Made by a program: the position numbers and the translations under genes. A DNA stretch of 64,000 bases. It comes from Lachnospiraceae bacterium UBA7179 (lineage in GTDB: Bacteria > Bacillota > Clostridia > Lachnospirales > Lachnospiraceae). Shown in pieces: positions 1-9,466 of this stretch. The notes under the pieces are model-generated. The model was not told where the DNA came from. It was given only the letters and a program-made list of their open reading frames with translations, and searched no databases. The stretch covers positions 1-64,000 of the forward strand of contig DKVL01000063.1 in assembly GCA_002491195.1 (NCBI GenBank). Direction: 5' to 3'. Position 1 is the stretch's first letter; the number at the start of each line of letters is the position of its first letter.

Positions 1-92
1 GTGAGAAAACGTACAGCTTAAAAGCAAAAATCCATTTGCGAAGCAAATCTTGCATGGATTTTTGCCTGTTACTGGAACGGAGTAAACAGTAA
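1..92 (+). repeat. Dispersed terminator-like repeat, copy A
   Basis: The segment contains arms AAAAATCCAT and ATGGATTTTT around an A/T-rich loop, then a small hairpin at 68-92 built from GTTACTG and CAGTAA arms. Positions 50-92 match 12450-12492 almost base for base, and the whole stretch 1-92 aligns, diverged, with 13768-13872. It reads as an intergenic repeat ending in a terminator-like hairpin. The gene it would terminate lies left of the window. Confidence 0.6.
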
Positions 93-240
93 TAAATTGA
101 TCAGTTTTGCAAAAAGATGTGTAAATGTAGACAGAAAAGCAGTATACTAATAATTAGAGACTATTCTGGGGGATATTGTTGGATATTTTCTAAGAAATCG
201 TTTTTAAGTTATTGAGGTGCAGTATAGAAGGGAGGAATAT

Positions 241-1521
241 ATGGACAGAGCATTGATTGTAGGTATGAATACCACAACAAATTTAAATACAAACCAAGGC
301 AAAGAACGCTTTGACCTTGCCATGGATGAAATGGTCAGTTTGGTTAAGGCATGTAATATGGAAGCAGTGGGACGGATCGCGCAGAATATGGAATCACCGA
401 ATGCGGCTACCTATATTGGCGCAGGCAAAGTGCAGGAAGTCCGCGAGATGGTCAGAACGCTGGAGGCGGATATTGTAATATTTGACAATGGGTTGTCGCC
501 GATCCAATTGAGAAACTTAAGCAGGGAGCTTAACTGTCCAATTATGGACAGGACGACACTGATCCTGGAGATCTTCTCCGCAAGGGCAAGGACGAGGGAG
601 GCGAGACTGCAGGTGGAAGTGGCAAGGCTTCAGTATATGCTGCCGCGTCTGGTGGGACTTCACGATGCTTTGTCCAGGCAGGGCGGCGCCAGCGGAGCCA
701 TGAGCAATAAAGGAGCCGGGGAGAAAAAACTGGAGCTTGACAGACGGAGACTGGAACAGCGGCTTACGAGTATGAGACGGGAGCTTGACGAGATCGTGGG
801 CGAGCGCAAGACACAGCGCAAAAAGAGAACGGCATCGGGGATTCCAAGGGTGGCTCTGGTCGGATATACCAATGCTGGAAAGTCCACGATCATGAACGCG
901 ATGTTGTCTGCGTATGTTGGGAATGAGGAGAAGAAGGTTTACGAGGAGGACATGCTCTTTGCAACACTTGACACAACTGTCAGAAGGATCACACCGCCAG
1001 AGCAAAATGCTTTTTTGCTGTCTGATACAGTCGGTTTTATCTCCAATCTTCCGCACAATCTGGTGAAAGCGTTCCGCTCGACGCTGGAGGAAGTCAGAGA
1101 GGCAGACTTGCTGATCCAGGTGATTGATTATTCGGATGAGAATTATAGGGAACAGATCCAGGTGACAGAAGATACCTTGAAAGAACTTGGCGCGGCGGAT
1201 ATTCCGATGATCTATGTGTATAACAAGGCTGATCTGTGCGGTATGGGAGAGTTTGCAACCGTACAGGGAAGCGATAAACTGTATATGTCTGCAAGATCGA
1301 GGAACGGCATCGATACACTGCTGACACTGATCACGGGAAAACTGTCAAAAGGTTACAAGGACTGCGCGTTTATCATTCCGTATCAGAGGGGCGATATTGT
1401 ATCCTATCTCAATGATCATGCCGTGGTGCACAAGACAGAGTACCGCGAGGATGGGGTATATGTGGAGACCAATGTAAGCCGTATTGATGCATCGAGGTAT
1501 GAGGAGTTTCTGGTACTGTAA
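241..1521 (+). CDS. hflX: Ribosome-associated GTPase HflX
   Basis: This 426-residue protein belongs to the HflX family of Obg-type GTPases, which bind the 50S subunit and help split or rescue stalled ribosomes. The N-terminal HflX domain has the signature IGAGKVQE. A charged coiled-coil segment follows (about residues 150-200). The G domain has Walker A GYTNAGKST at about 208-216, G3 DTVGF and G4 NKAD. I chose ATG 241 because GGGAGG lies 5 bases upstream; an in-frame GTG at 217 has no good ribosome site. It stands alone, with unrelated genes downstream. The family call is secure; the cellular role is from family knowledge. Confidence 0.96.
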   Translation: MDRALIVGMNTTTNLNTNQGKERFDLAMDEMVSLVKACNMEAVGRIAQNMESPNAATYIGAGKVQEVREMVRTLEADIVIFDNGLSPIQLRNLSRELNCPIMDRTTLILEIFSARARTREARLQVEVARLQYMLPRLVGLHDALSRQGGASGAMSNKGAGEKKLELDRRRLEQRLTSMRRELDEIVGERKTQRKKRTASGIPRVALVGYTNAGKSTIMNAMLSAYVGNEEKKVYEEDMLFATLDTTVRRITPPEQNAFLLSDTVGFISNLPHNLVKAFRSTLEEVREADLLIQVIDYSDENYREQIQVTEDTLKELGAADIPMIYVYNKADLCGMGEFATVQGSDKLYMSARSRNGIDTLLTLITGKLSKGYKDCAFIIPYQRGDIVSYLNDHAVVHKTEYREDGVYVETNVSRIDASRYEEFLVL

Positions 1522-1637
1522 AGAAAACTCGCAAAGCGGATTTGTAGATTGTTCACAATTTATCTATATTTTTATAACATTAATGTGATATTCTGTATAA
1601 CAAACAACGGGATAAACCACTTGCTGGAGGGAAAAAT

Positions 1638-2855
1638 ATGGATAAAATGGGAGAAAAAGCAAACCATAAGGTAAAAATGCACAAAATCATGTATGCAGTC
1701 GGTGTGGTGGGTGTCATAGCAATCAATGCGGCATCGTGGCAAAGTGTGAGATTCAGTGACTGGTATATCAAAACTATTTTTCCTGTCTGGCTGAATACAT
1801 ATGCGCGTCTCACGAGCAAAGTGCCGTTCAGTGTCGGCGAGATTATGCTGATCCTGGCAGTGGCAGTCACAATATTTGGAATGCTCTTCTGGATTGTCAA
1901 CATGATCTGTAAACGGAAGTATCAAAAGGCAGTCAGAGGTTTTGGAAAATTTTATGCGTGGACGGTGTTGGTGGTCTGTTATGTGATGACATTGAACTGT
2001 TTTATCCTGTATCACGGATCAAGTTTTTCAGATAAATACCTGGCAGCTTATCCGGAAGCAGATCAGATGGTTGTGAGTTTGTCTGAACAGGCAGTGACAC
2101 AGGTACATATCCCAAATGATGCAGCAAATGAAAAAACTTACACGAAGAAAGAGCTTGCCATTTTGAGAGATTACATCGTTGAAAAATGCAATGAATTGGA
2201 GAAAGTGATTCCTCATGATGACAGTGGAGACGCATACTATGATGGAAACCTGGTGGAGGCTTCCAGACAGGCGATGATCAAACTCGGCGAGGAATATGAC
2301 CAGCTTTCCGGGTTTTATGTGACACCGAAGTTTTTAAGTTTTTCTGATTTTTTCAGCCAGCAGTACATCATGGGGTATTATTTCCCGTTTTCTATGGAAG
2401 CAAATATCAATTCCATCATGTACATTACGAATGTGGCGCCGACGATCTGTCACGAACTTGCACATACAAAGGGCTTTATCTACGAGGATGACGCAAATAT
2501 GATCGGATACCTGGCGTGCATCAATTCCGACGATCCGTTTCTGCAGTATTGCGGTTATCTGAGTGTGCTGAGTTATGTAAATAATGATTTCTATGATTCG
2601 ATTGGAAAAAGTCAGAATGTCTATCAAAACCATGTGCGGATCAGTGACGGAGTTGCCAAGGATAATATTTTCCTGACCCGGGAAAGCTGGTATGAGGTGG
2701 AGAAGACAACGGTTGTGAAGACTTCTACAGTAAAAAAGGTTTCTGATACACTCATGGATACGACGCTGAAATTAAACGGCGTAGAGGAGGGAATGCTTCA
2801 GTATAATAATGTAGTAGGGCAGTTGCTGACCTATTATGATGGAAAATTATATTGA
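1638..2855 (+). CDS. DUF3810-type membrane protein with HELAH motif
   Basis: A 405-residue protein with hydrophobic segments in the first 130 residues, followed by a soluble region holding the zinc-peptidase-like motif HELAH at about 272-276. This layout matches the DUF3810 family, whose function is not established. The HExxH motif suggests a metalloprotease, but no substrate can be named. The start is supported by GGAGGG 8 bases before ATG 1638. The next gene begins 17 bases after the stop with a strong ribosome site, so the two are probably co-transcribed. Confidence 0.85.
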   Translation: MDKMGEKANHKVKMHKIMYAVGVVGVIAINAASWQSVRFSDWYIKTIFPVWLNTYARLTSKVPFSVGEIMLILAVAVTIFGMLFWIVNMICKRKYQKAVRGFGKFYAWTVLVVCYVMTLNCFILYHGSSFSDKYLAAYPEADQMVVSLSEQAVTQVHIPNDAANEKTYTKKELAILRDYIVEKCNELEKVIPHDDSGDAYYDGNLVEASRQAMIKLGEEYDQLSGFYVTPKFLSFSDFFSQQYIMGYYFPFSMEANINSIMYITNVAPTICHELAHTKGFIYEDDANMIGYLACINSDDPFLQYCGYLSVLSYVNNDFYDSIGKSQNVYQNHVRISDGVAKDNIFLTRESWYEVEKTTVVKTSTVKKVSDTLMDTTLKLNGVEEGMLQYNNVVGQLLTYYDGKLY

Positions 2856-2872
2856 TTTTAGGAGGGTTTTCT

Positions 2873-4033
2873 ATGGGAGATATCATCTCATATGTATATG
2901 AATTTGGGGGCTTTACCTTTACGGAAAAGCCCTTTTGTGAAATTGACGGATTGGTTCTTTCCCATCTGTCTTATTTTGTTTTTAATGGGATCGTTCCCGG
3001 AATAGACGAAAATAAACCCGCAGTCGCATTGTGCGATGTGGCACAGAAGATGGACTGGCACAATTTTATCTCTGTGAAGTGGGAGCTTGACAAGAACCGT
3101 GAGCTTTTTTATAAAACGGCATTTTCGCGCAGATATCGGAATACCAAGGTGAATTATCTTGCGGAGGAAATGGATGCCAATGAGGGGATGCAGTTCTGTG
3201 CGGTGACATTTTTGCTGGGGAACGGAGATACGTTTCTATCGTTCCGGGGAACGGACGATACGCTGATTGGGTGGAAAGAGGATTTCTATATGGCGTACCG
3301 CACACCTGTGGGAGCCCAGTTGAGAAGCACCGAGTATGTGAACAAAGTGGCAAAACTTCTTGCCAGAAAACGCAGTCTCAGATTTTATCTGGGCGGACAT
3401 TCCAAAGGTGGAAATCTTGCGGTATATGCAGCAATGACCTGCGATGAAACTATAAAACACAGGATCGGCAGAGTTTACAATATGGACGGGCCGGGATTTC
3501 GGCCGGATTTCATGGAAAAACTAGACTATGACGGGATCAGGGACAAAATCCTGAAGATTGTTCCGGACGAATCGTTTGTAGGGATGCTGATGGAACAGAG
3601 GGAGGATTATGAACTGATCCGGAGTAAGGAGATCGGCGTGCAGCAGCACGTCTGTTTTTCGTGGTGCGTGGAGGGAGACCGCTTTGAGCGTTCCGAATCG
3701 CATCAGCCAAAGCGAAAAGATCTGTACGATCGTATCAATCACTGGATCTTTGCGCTGGAAATAGAGCAGGTAGGAGATTTTATCGACAATCTTTTCCGGA
3801 TGATCGAGATCACGGAGGCGAAGACGCTGACAGACCTCAAGAATGTAAAGGGCGGGGAGGCAGCAAAGAAACTTCATACGATCATGCAGGAGTATGCCAA
3901 AATGAATGACGAGACAAAGCAGATCTTTTGGGAGATCAGTGTTTTTATGGTGGAAGTGCTCGGGCAGGACAGGCAGGAGCGCATGCGGCGATGGAAGGCC
4001 GTCGATAAGATCCGGCAGAGAATGGAACATTAG
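2873..4033 (+). CDS. Mbeg1-like (DUF2974) alpha/beta-hydrolase
   Basis: A 386-residue cytosolic protein of the Mbeg1-like/DUF2974 family, related to lipases. The nucleophile elbow GHSKGGN places the catalytic serine at about residue 177, and VTFLLGNGDTFLSFRGTD upstream resembles the oxyanion-side strand of class 3 lipases. The substrate is unknown. ATG 2873 follows AGGAGGG at close spacing; an upstream in-frame start at 2852 would overlap the previous stop and lacks a ribosome site. It lies directly downstream of the DUF3810 gene, probably in one transcript. Confidence 0.88.
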   Translation: MGDIISYVYEFGGFTFTEKPFCEIDGLVLSHLSYFVFNGIVPGIDENKPAVALCDVAQKMDWHNFISVKWELDKNRELFYKTAFSRRYRNTKVNYLAEEMDANEGMQFCAVTFLLGNGDTFLSFRGTDDTLIGWKEDFYMAYRTPVGAQLRSTEYVNKVAKLLARKRSLRFYLGGHSKGGNLAVYAAMTCDETIKHRIGRVYNMDGPGFRPDFMEKLDYDGIRDKILKIVPDESFVGMLMEQREDYELIRSKEIGVQQHVCFSWCVEGDRFERSESHQPKRKDLYDRINHWIFALEIEQVGDFIDNLFRMIEITEAKTLTDLKNVKGGEAAKKLHTIMQEYAKMNDETKQIFWEISVFMVEVLGQDRQERMRRWKAVDKIRQRMEH

Positions 4034-4103
4034 ATCGTGTAACTACTTTCATAAAAATATCGAATGTACGTGAAAAAAGACTGGAAAAGTATGCCGAATA
4101 TGG

Positions 4104-4153
4104 TTGACTTTCTATAAAGAACGATATAAAATACAAATTGTAAGCACTTACAA
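4104..4153 (+). promoter_or_regulatory. uxaB promoter with LacI/cre-like palindrome
   Basis: TTGACT (4104-4109) and TAAAAT (4127-4132) are 17 bases apart. Just downstream, 4138-4153 reads TTGTAAGCACTTACAA, two 7-base arms around CA. This fits the CcpA cre consensus except for one centre base, and also resembles operators of local LacI-family repressors. It covers the expected transcription start, the usual place for a repressor. No regulator gene for it is visible in the window. Confidence 0.7.
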
Positions 4154-4208
4154 AACAAGTAACAAAGCAATGATCGAAAGATTGATGAGATTGATAGGAG
4201 AAAGTGAC

Positions 4209-5672
4209 ATGGAATTATTAAATGCGGCAAAGACCGGAAAAAAAGCAAGACCGATTAAGGTACTTCAGTTTGGCGAGGGTAATTTCTTACGTGCATTTGT
4301 TGATTATTTTATTGATATTGCAAATGAACAGGGTAAATTCGACGGGGATATCGTTCTGGTAAAGCCCATCGATGGCGCTGGGATCCTCAATATGTTCCAC
4401 GATCAGGACTGCCAGTACACAGTATGCTTAAGAGGTATGGTGGACGGCGAACCCAAGGTGATCAAGCGTGTCGTGACGAGTGTTGCCGATGTGGTGGATG
4501 CCTATGAGGAATATGGAAAGTACAGTGAGTATGCCAGGTTAGATACTTTGCGGTTTATCGTGTCAAACACGACGGAGGCCGGTATCGTATTTGATGATTC
4601 AGATAAATTTGAGTCAGAGCCGCCCAAGACTTATCCGGGCAAGCTCTGCAAATTCCTTTATACCAGATACAAGCATTTTAACGGAGCGGCAGACAAGGGA
4701 CTGGTGATGCTTCCGGTAGAGCTGATCGATGACAATGGCATTCATTTGAAAGAATGTGTTGTCAAGTTTGCAAAGCTCTGGAATCTCGAGGAAGGTTTCC
4801 TGACATGGCTCGATGATGCCTGCGTGTTTACGTCGACACTGGTTGACCGTATCGTTACCGGATATCCGAGAGATGATGCGGAGGAGCTCTGGAAAGAGTT
4901 CGGTTATCGCGATAATATCGTTGTCACAGCAGAACCGTTTGGTCTCTGGGTAATCGAGAGCGCAAAGGATATCAGCAAGGAGTTCCCGCTTCCCGATGCA
5001 GGCTGTCCGGTGATCTTCACAGACAACCAGAAACCATATAAGCAGAGAAAGGTGCGTATCTTAAACGGTGCACATACCTCCTTTGTCCTGGCATCATACC
5101 TTGCAGGAAATGACTATGTGAGAGAGTCCATGGAGGATGAGCTGATCGGTGATTTCATGCACAAGACGATCTATGACGAAGTGATCCCGACACTTGACCT
5201 GCCAAAGCAGGATCTGCTCGATTTTGCGGAAGCAGTGGACGGAAGATTTAAGAATCCATACATTAAGCACGCACTGTTGTCGATTTCCTTAAATTCTGTA
5301 TCGAAATGGAGAGCAAGATGTATGCCGTCTCTGCTGGGCTATGTGGAGCGGAAAGGAGAACTTCCAAAGCATCTGACATTTTCGATTGCGGCACTGATGG
5401 CATTCTACACAGGAAGTGAGATTCGCGAGAAGGCGCTGATCGGACATCGGGATGGACAGGAGTACAAAGTAATGGATGATATGGCTGTGCTTGAGTTCTT
5501 TGCTGCAAACAGCGCAAAGGCTTCCGCAGAATTTGTACAGGCATATTTAAGCAACACCGATTTCCATGGACAGGATCTGACACAGGTTGCCGGTCTTGCT
5601 GATGCAGTGACAGCATATCTGGAGGATATCAGGACACTCGGTATGAGAAAAGCGATTGAGAAAAACTTTTAA
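4209..5672 (+). CDS. uxaB: Tagaturonate reductase (altronate oxidoreductase)
   Basis: This 487-residue protein is a member of the mannitol-dehydrogenase-like superfamily and resembles UxaB, which reduces D-tagaturonate to D-altronate with NADH in galacturonate breakdown (EC 1.1.1.58). The N-terminal IQ/LQFGEGNFLRAFVD nucleotide-binding start, FSNTTEAGI-like and STLVDRIVTGYPRD stretches, and NGAHTS catalytic region are all present. ATG 4209 is preceded by AGGAG at 8-base spacing; earlier in-frame ATGs lie in the leader holding the operator. It is the first gene of the uxaB-uxaA-kdgK-kduD-kdgA group and ends 27 bases before uxaA. Fructuronate reductase is an alternative, but the sequence is closer to UxaB. 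Confidence 0.92.
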   Translation: MELLNAAKTGKKARPIKVLQFGEGNFLRAFVDYFIDIANEQGKFDGDIVLVKPIDGAGILNMFHDQDCQYTVCLRGMVDGEPKVIKRVVTSVADVVDAYEEYGKYSEYARLDTLRFIVSNTTEAGIVFDDSDKFESEPPKTYPGKLCKFLYTRYKHFNGAADKGLVMLPVELIDDNGIHLKECVVKFAKLWNLEEGFLTWLDDACVFTSTLVDRIVTGYPRDDAEELWKEFGYRDNIVVTAEPFGLWVIESAKDISKEFPLPDAGCPVIFTDNQKPYKQRKVRILNGAHTSFVLASYLAGNDYVRESMEDELIGDFMHKTIYDEVIPTLDLPKQDLLDFAEAVDGRFKNPYIKHALLSISLNSVSKWRARCMPSLLGYVERKGELPKHLTFSIAALMAFYTGSEIREKALIGHRDGQEYKVMDDMAVLEFFAANSAKASAEFVQAYLSNTDFHGQDLTQVAGLADAVTAYLEDIRTLGMRKAIEKNF

Positions 5673-5699
5673 TTGATTCAGATTAAAAAGGATATAGAT

Positions 5700-7181
5700 A
5701 TGGCAAATTTTATAAAAATCAATGAAAATGACAATGTGGCTGTGGCTCTGGAAGTGATTCCAGAGCACACCACAGTGAATGTGAGTGGCACGGATGTGAC
5801 AACTTTGATGGAAATTCCGGCAGGGCACAAGTTTGCACTGGCAGATATCGCCGAGGGCTCACCGGTGATCAAATATGGTTTTCGCATTGGAAATGCCACG
5901 ACTGCAGTAAAAAAGGGCGAGTGGATCCACACGCACAACTTAAAGACCGGCTTGGGAGACTTGTTGGATTACAGTTATGAGCCGGATCTTGCGGAGGAAA
6001 ATTTTACCGAAGATGTCACCTTTATGGGATACAATCGCGAGAATGGCAAAGTTGGTGTCAGAAATGAGATCTGGATCATTCCAACGGTTGGCTGCGTCAA
6101 CAATGTGGCGAGCAGGATTGCGGAACTTTCCCAGGGGCTTGTAAGGGAAAATATCGAGGCAGTGTGCGCATTTCCGCATCCGTATGGATGTTCCCAGATG
6201 GGGGATGACCAGGAACATACAAGGCAGATCCTTGCCAACCTGATCAATCACCCGAATGCAGGCGGTGTGTTGGTATTGGGACTTGGCTGTGAGAACAGCA
6301 ATATTGATGTCCTAAAGGGATACATGGGCGAGATCAATCCTGACAGGGTAAAATTCCTGGTGGCGCAGGAGAGCGATGACGAGATCGCCGAGGGTGTTGA
6401 GATCGTGAAGAGGTTGGCAGAGTACGCGTCCCGGTTCCAGCGCGAGCCGGTCAGTGTCTCCAAGCTTGTGATCGGCATGAAGTGCGGCGGCAGCGACGGA
6501 TTCTCTGGAATTACGGCAAATCCTACCGTTGGACGTTTTTCCGATATCCTGATCAGTAAAAAAGGCACAACCATTCTCACAGAAGTTCCGGAGATGTTCG
6601 GCGCGGAGACGATTCTGATGAATCGTTGTGCAAATGAGGAATTATTTCACAAGACAGTTGACCTGATCAATGACTTCAAGAATTATTTCAAGAGTCACAA
6701 TCAGACAATCTATGAAAATCCTTCACCAGGCAATAAGAAGGGCGGTATTTCCACATTGGAGGATAAGTCCCTTGGCTGCACGCAGAAGTCCGGAAGCGCG
6801 ATTGTGAAGGGCGTACTTGCATACGGCGAGATGGTGAGCACGCCGGGACTGAATCTGTTGAGTGCTCCCGGAAATGACCTTGTTGCGGCGACGGCGCTTG
6901 CAGCGAGCGGCGCGCACATTGTACTGTTCACGACAGGGCGTGGCACACCGTTTGCGTGTCCGGTTCCTACGATGAAGATTTCAAGCAACTCAAGACTTGC
7001 AGGCAAGAAGGATAACTGGATTGACTTTAACGCCGGCGTGGTTGCGGAGGGCGAAGATCTTGATACAGCGGGACAGAGATTGTTTGACGAGGTTGTAGCG
7101 GTTGCATCTGGAAAAGAAGTTAAGAGCGAGAAGGCAGGCTTCCATGACATGGCAATCTTTAAGCAGGGTGTTACTTTATAG
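5700..7181 (+). CDS. uxaA: Altronate dehydratase
   Basis: A full-length 493-residue UxaA that removes water from D-altronate to give 2-keto-3-deoxygluconate (EC 4.2.1.7), an iron-dependent reaction. Residues 1-95 form the SAF domain (VIKYGFRIG, GEWIHTHNLKTG). The rest is the catalytic part, with conserved cysteines in PHPYGCSQMGDD, GLGCEN and GMKCGGSDGFSGITANP that probably hold the metal. ATG 5700 has AAGGA upstream; the gene follows uxaB by 27 bases, consistent with coupled translation. Some genomes split the two domains; here they are one chain. Confidence 0.94.
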   Translation: MANFIKINENDNVAVALEVIPEHTTVNVSGTDVTTLMEIPAGHKFALADIAEGSPVIKYGFRIGNATTAVKKGEWIHTHNLKTGLGDLLDYSYEPDLAEENFTEDVTFMGYNRENGKVGVRNEIWIIPTVGCVNNVASRIAELSQGLVRENIEAVCAFPHPYGCSQMGDDQEHTRQILANLINHPNAGGVLVLGLGCENSNIDVLKGYMGEINPDRVKFLVAQESDDEIAEGVEIVKRLAEYASRFQREPVSVSKLVIGMKCGGSDGFSGITANPTVGRFSDILISKKGTTILTEVPEMFGAETILMNRCANEELFHKTVDLINDFKNYFKSHNQTIYENPSPGNKKGGISTLEDKSLGCTQKSGSAIVKGVLAYGEMVSTPGLNLLSAPGNDLVAATALAASGAHIVLFTTGRGTPFACPVPTMKISSNSRLAGKKDNWIDFNAGVVAEGEDLDTAGQRLFDEVVAVASGKEVKSEKAGFHDMAIFKQGVTL

Positions 7182-7182
7182 A

Positions 7183-7265
7183 GATACTCGCAACAGATAA
7201 ATCTGCCGTGGGTATCGCGCCAACCGCAGCCGCAAAGCGGCATATTTCTTTATGTGGTTGTGCGC
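7183..7265. repeat. Nested hairpins with reversed copy of dispersed element
   Basis: Downstream of uxaA lie a GATAC/GTATC stem (7183-7216) and a cruciform-like structure at 7217-7265: outer GCGC plus AACC/GGTT arms around an inner GCCGC/GCGGC hairpin. Read on the minus strand, the segment contains GAAATATGCCGCT after a GCACAACC stretch, as in the terminator-linked elements at 13131 and 22141, so it is probably an inverted copy. It may limit read-through into kdgK. No T-run follows, so a true terminator is unlikely. Confidence 0.45.
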
Positions 7266-7374
7266 ATTATATTATGCTGGACGGTCACCCTTTTTGGGCG
7301 CTGGTATGAAACGTAAAATGTAAAACAGAGTGCTTGTGAAGGCGCTCGGAAATAAATGGAGGAGATATATTATC

Positions 7375-8409
7375 ATGGCAAAAAAAGTAGTTACAATGGG
7401 TGAGATTATGTTAAGGCTTTCTACACCCAACAACGAGAAGTTTATTCAGGCAGACGAGTTTGACATCAACTATGGCGGCGGCGAGGCAAACGTGGCTGTG
7501 TCGCTGGCAAACTATGGACATGATGCAAGCTTTGTGACAGCCGTGCCAGACAATGAGTTAGGCGAGTGTGCAATTGCCGCTTTGAGAAAATACGGCGTTG
7601 GCACGGCAAACATCGCAAAGTGCGGCGAGAGACTTGGTATTTACTATCTGGAGTCCGGCTCTGCGATGAGACCTTCCAAGGTTGTGTATGACAGAGCGCA
7701 TTCTTCGATCTCTACAGCGACGGCTGCTGACTTTGACTTTGACAAGATTTTTGAGGGTGTTGACTGGTTCCATTTCACAGGAATCACACCGGCTGTATCT
7801 GATTCTGCGGCAGTGCTCACAGAAGAGGCGCTCAAGGCGGCGAAAAAGCATGGCGTTAAAGTATCTGTTGACTTGAATTTCAGAAAGAAGCTGTGGTCTT
7901 CTGAGAAGGCACAGAAGGTTATGAAGAATCTGATGCAGTATGTTGATGTCTGCATCGGAAATGAGGAGGATGCAGAGCTTGTGTTGGGCTACAAGCCGGG
8001 TAACACAGACGTGACGAGCGGCGATCTGGAGCTTGCAGGCTACAAGTCGATTTTTGAGCAGATGGTTGCAGACTACAATTTTGAGTACTGTATTTCCTCT
8101 CTCAGAGTGAGCCATTCCGCTTCTGACAATGGCTGGTCAGCATGCATCTACTCAAGAGATACAAAGGAATTTTATCACTCCAAAGAGTACAGTATTCACC
8201 CGATCGTTGACCGTGTGGGCGGCGGCGATTCGTTTGCAGGCGGCGTGATCTGCGGATTGCTGGATGGCAAGGACTTCAAGGCAGCATTGGAGTTTGGCGT
8301 GGCTGCATCTGCATTGAAGCATACCATTCCTGGCGACTTTAACTTAGTGTCAAGGAAAGAAGTTGAGACGCTCGCAGGCGGCGATGCATCAGGCAGGGTA
8401 CAGCGGTAA
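7375..8409 (+). CDS. kdgK: 2-dehydro-3-deoxygluconokinase
   Basis: This 344-residue PfkB/ribokinase-family kinase is likely to phosphorylate 2-keto-3-deoxygluconate to KDPG (EC 2.7.1.45), the step between UxaA and the aldolase. The N-terminal GEIMLRLSTP and YGGGEANVAVSLAN sugar-binding signatures are present, as is the C-terminal DRVGGGDSFAGG signature with the catalytic Asp. ATG 7375 is chosen because GGAGGAG ends 10 bases upstream; an upstream in-frame start at 7330 has none. The substrate is inferred from the operon; other ketose or gluconate substrates are possible for this fold. Confidence 0.9.
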   Translation: MAKKVVTMGEIMLRLSTPNNEKFIQADEFDINYGGGEANVAVSLANYGHDASFVTAVPDNELGECAIAALRKYGVGTANIAKCGERLGIYYLESGSAMRPSKVVYDRAHSSISTATAADFDFDKIFEGVDWFHFTGITPAVSDSAAVLTEEALKAAKKHGVKVSVDLNFRKKLWSSEKAQKVMKNLMQYVDVCIGNEEDAELVLGYKPGNTDVTSGDLELAGYKSIFEQMVADYNFEYCISSLRVSHSASDNGWSACIYSRDTKEFYHSKEYSIHPIVDRVGGGDSFAGGVICGLLDGKDFKAALEFGVAASALKHTIPGDFNLVSRKEVETLAGGDASGRVQR

Positions 8410-8451
8410 AAAAGAAATTGTACATTATTTATAAATAGGAGGAAATGAAAG

Positions 8452-9255
8452 ATGGCAAACACAAATCCGTTTTCACTGGAAGGCAAGATCGCACTGGTAA
8501 CAGGCGCGTCTTATGGTATCGGCTTTGCGATCGCAAAGGCGATGGCAAATGCAGGTGCGACGATCGTATTTAATGATATCAAGCAGGAGCTTGTGGACAA
8601 GGGACTTGCAGCATATAAGGAAGAGGGTATTGAGGCTCACGGATATGTATGTGATGTTACAAATGAGGACGCAGTTAATGAGTTGGTTGCAACGATTGAG
8701 AAGGAAGTCGGCGTGATCGATATTCTTGTGAATAACGCAGGAATCATCAAGAGAATCCCGATGTGCGAGATGACAGCAGCAGAGTTCAGACAGGTGATCG
8801 ATGTGGATCTGAATGCTCCGTTTATCGTGTCAAAGGCAGTGATCCCTTCCATGATCAAGAAAGGACATGGCAAGATTATAAATATCTGCTCTATGATGTC
8901 AGAGCTTGGCCGTGAGACCGTATCTGCATATGCGGCAGCTAAGGGCGGATTGAAGATGCTGACTAAGAATATCTGTTCGGAATATGGCGAGTTCAATATC
9001 CAGTGCAACGGTATCGGACCGGGCTATATCGAGACGCCGCAGACTGCTCCATTGAGAGAGAGACAGCCGGATGGCAGCAGACATCCATTTGATACGTTTA
9101 TCTGCGCAAAGACACCAGCAAACAGATGGCTGCAGCCAGACGAGCTTGGCGGACCAGCTGTATTCCTTGCATCAGATGCATCGAATGGCGTAAATGGACA
9201 TATACTTTATGTTGATGGCGGTATCCTGGCATATATCGGAAAACAGCCCAAATAA
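8452..9255 (+). CDS. kduD: SDR oxidoreductase, KduD / gluconate 5-dehydrogenase type
   Basis: A 267-residue classical short-chain dehydrogenase with cofactor motif TGASYGIG, NNAG, catalytic Ser region ICSMMS and the YAAAK tyrosine-lysine pair. In uronate clusters such enzymes are usually 2-dehydro-3-deoxy-D-gluconate 5-dehydrogenase (KduD, EC 1.1.1.127), which links pectin-derived 5-keto-deoxyuronate to 2-keto-3-deoxygluconate. Gluconate 5-dehydrogenase is the main alternative because sequence alone does not separate them. AGGAGG lies 8 bases before ATG 8452. It sits between kdgK and the aldolase, and its 3' side holds a large hairpin cluster. Confidence 0.82.
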   Translation: MANTNPFSLEGKIALVTGASYGIGFAIAKAMANAGATIVFNDIKQELVDKGLAAYKEEGIEAHGYVCDVTNEDAVNELVATIEKEVGVIDILVNNAGIIKRIPMCEMTAAEFRQVIDVDLNAPFIVSKAVIPSMIKKGHGKIINICSMMSELGRETVSAYAAAKGGLKMLTKNICSEYGEFNIQCNGIGPGYIETPQTAPLRERQPDGSRHPFDTFICAKTPANRWLQPDELGGPAVFLASDASNGVNGHILYVDGGILAYIGKQPK

Positions 9256-9258
9256 AAA

Positions 9259-9415
9259 AACGAAAAGAATTTCTAAGGCAGCAAAAGACGCTGCCTAAGA
9301 AATTCTAAGTTTCGTTTAGAAGAACGCCAAGGGCAGGCGTTCTTCTGGATGGTGCGAAGGAACAGGAAATTCTAAGTTTTGTTTTGAATGGCGCGAAGGC
9401 AGGCGTTCTTCGCGA
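9259..9415 (+). repeat. Three successive hairpins between kduD and kdgA
   Basis: Hairpin 1 has AGGCAGC (9276-9282) and GCTGCCT (9290-9296), with longer A/T-rich flanking arms. Hairpin 2 pairs AGAAGAACGCC (9318-9328) perfectly with 9336-9346. Hairpin 3 pairs CGCGAAG (9392-9398) with CTTCGCG (9408-9414). A segment GAAATTCTAAGTTT(C/T)GTTT occurs after hairpin 1 and again before hairpin 3, so the array looks partly duplicated. No long T-run follows; an RNA-stabilising or attenuating role is inferred. Confidence 0.65.
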
Positions 9416-9466
9416 GGACTGTATAGTATAGATTATGAATCGAATGAAATAAAAGTGAGGGAAAAT

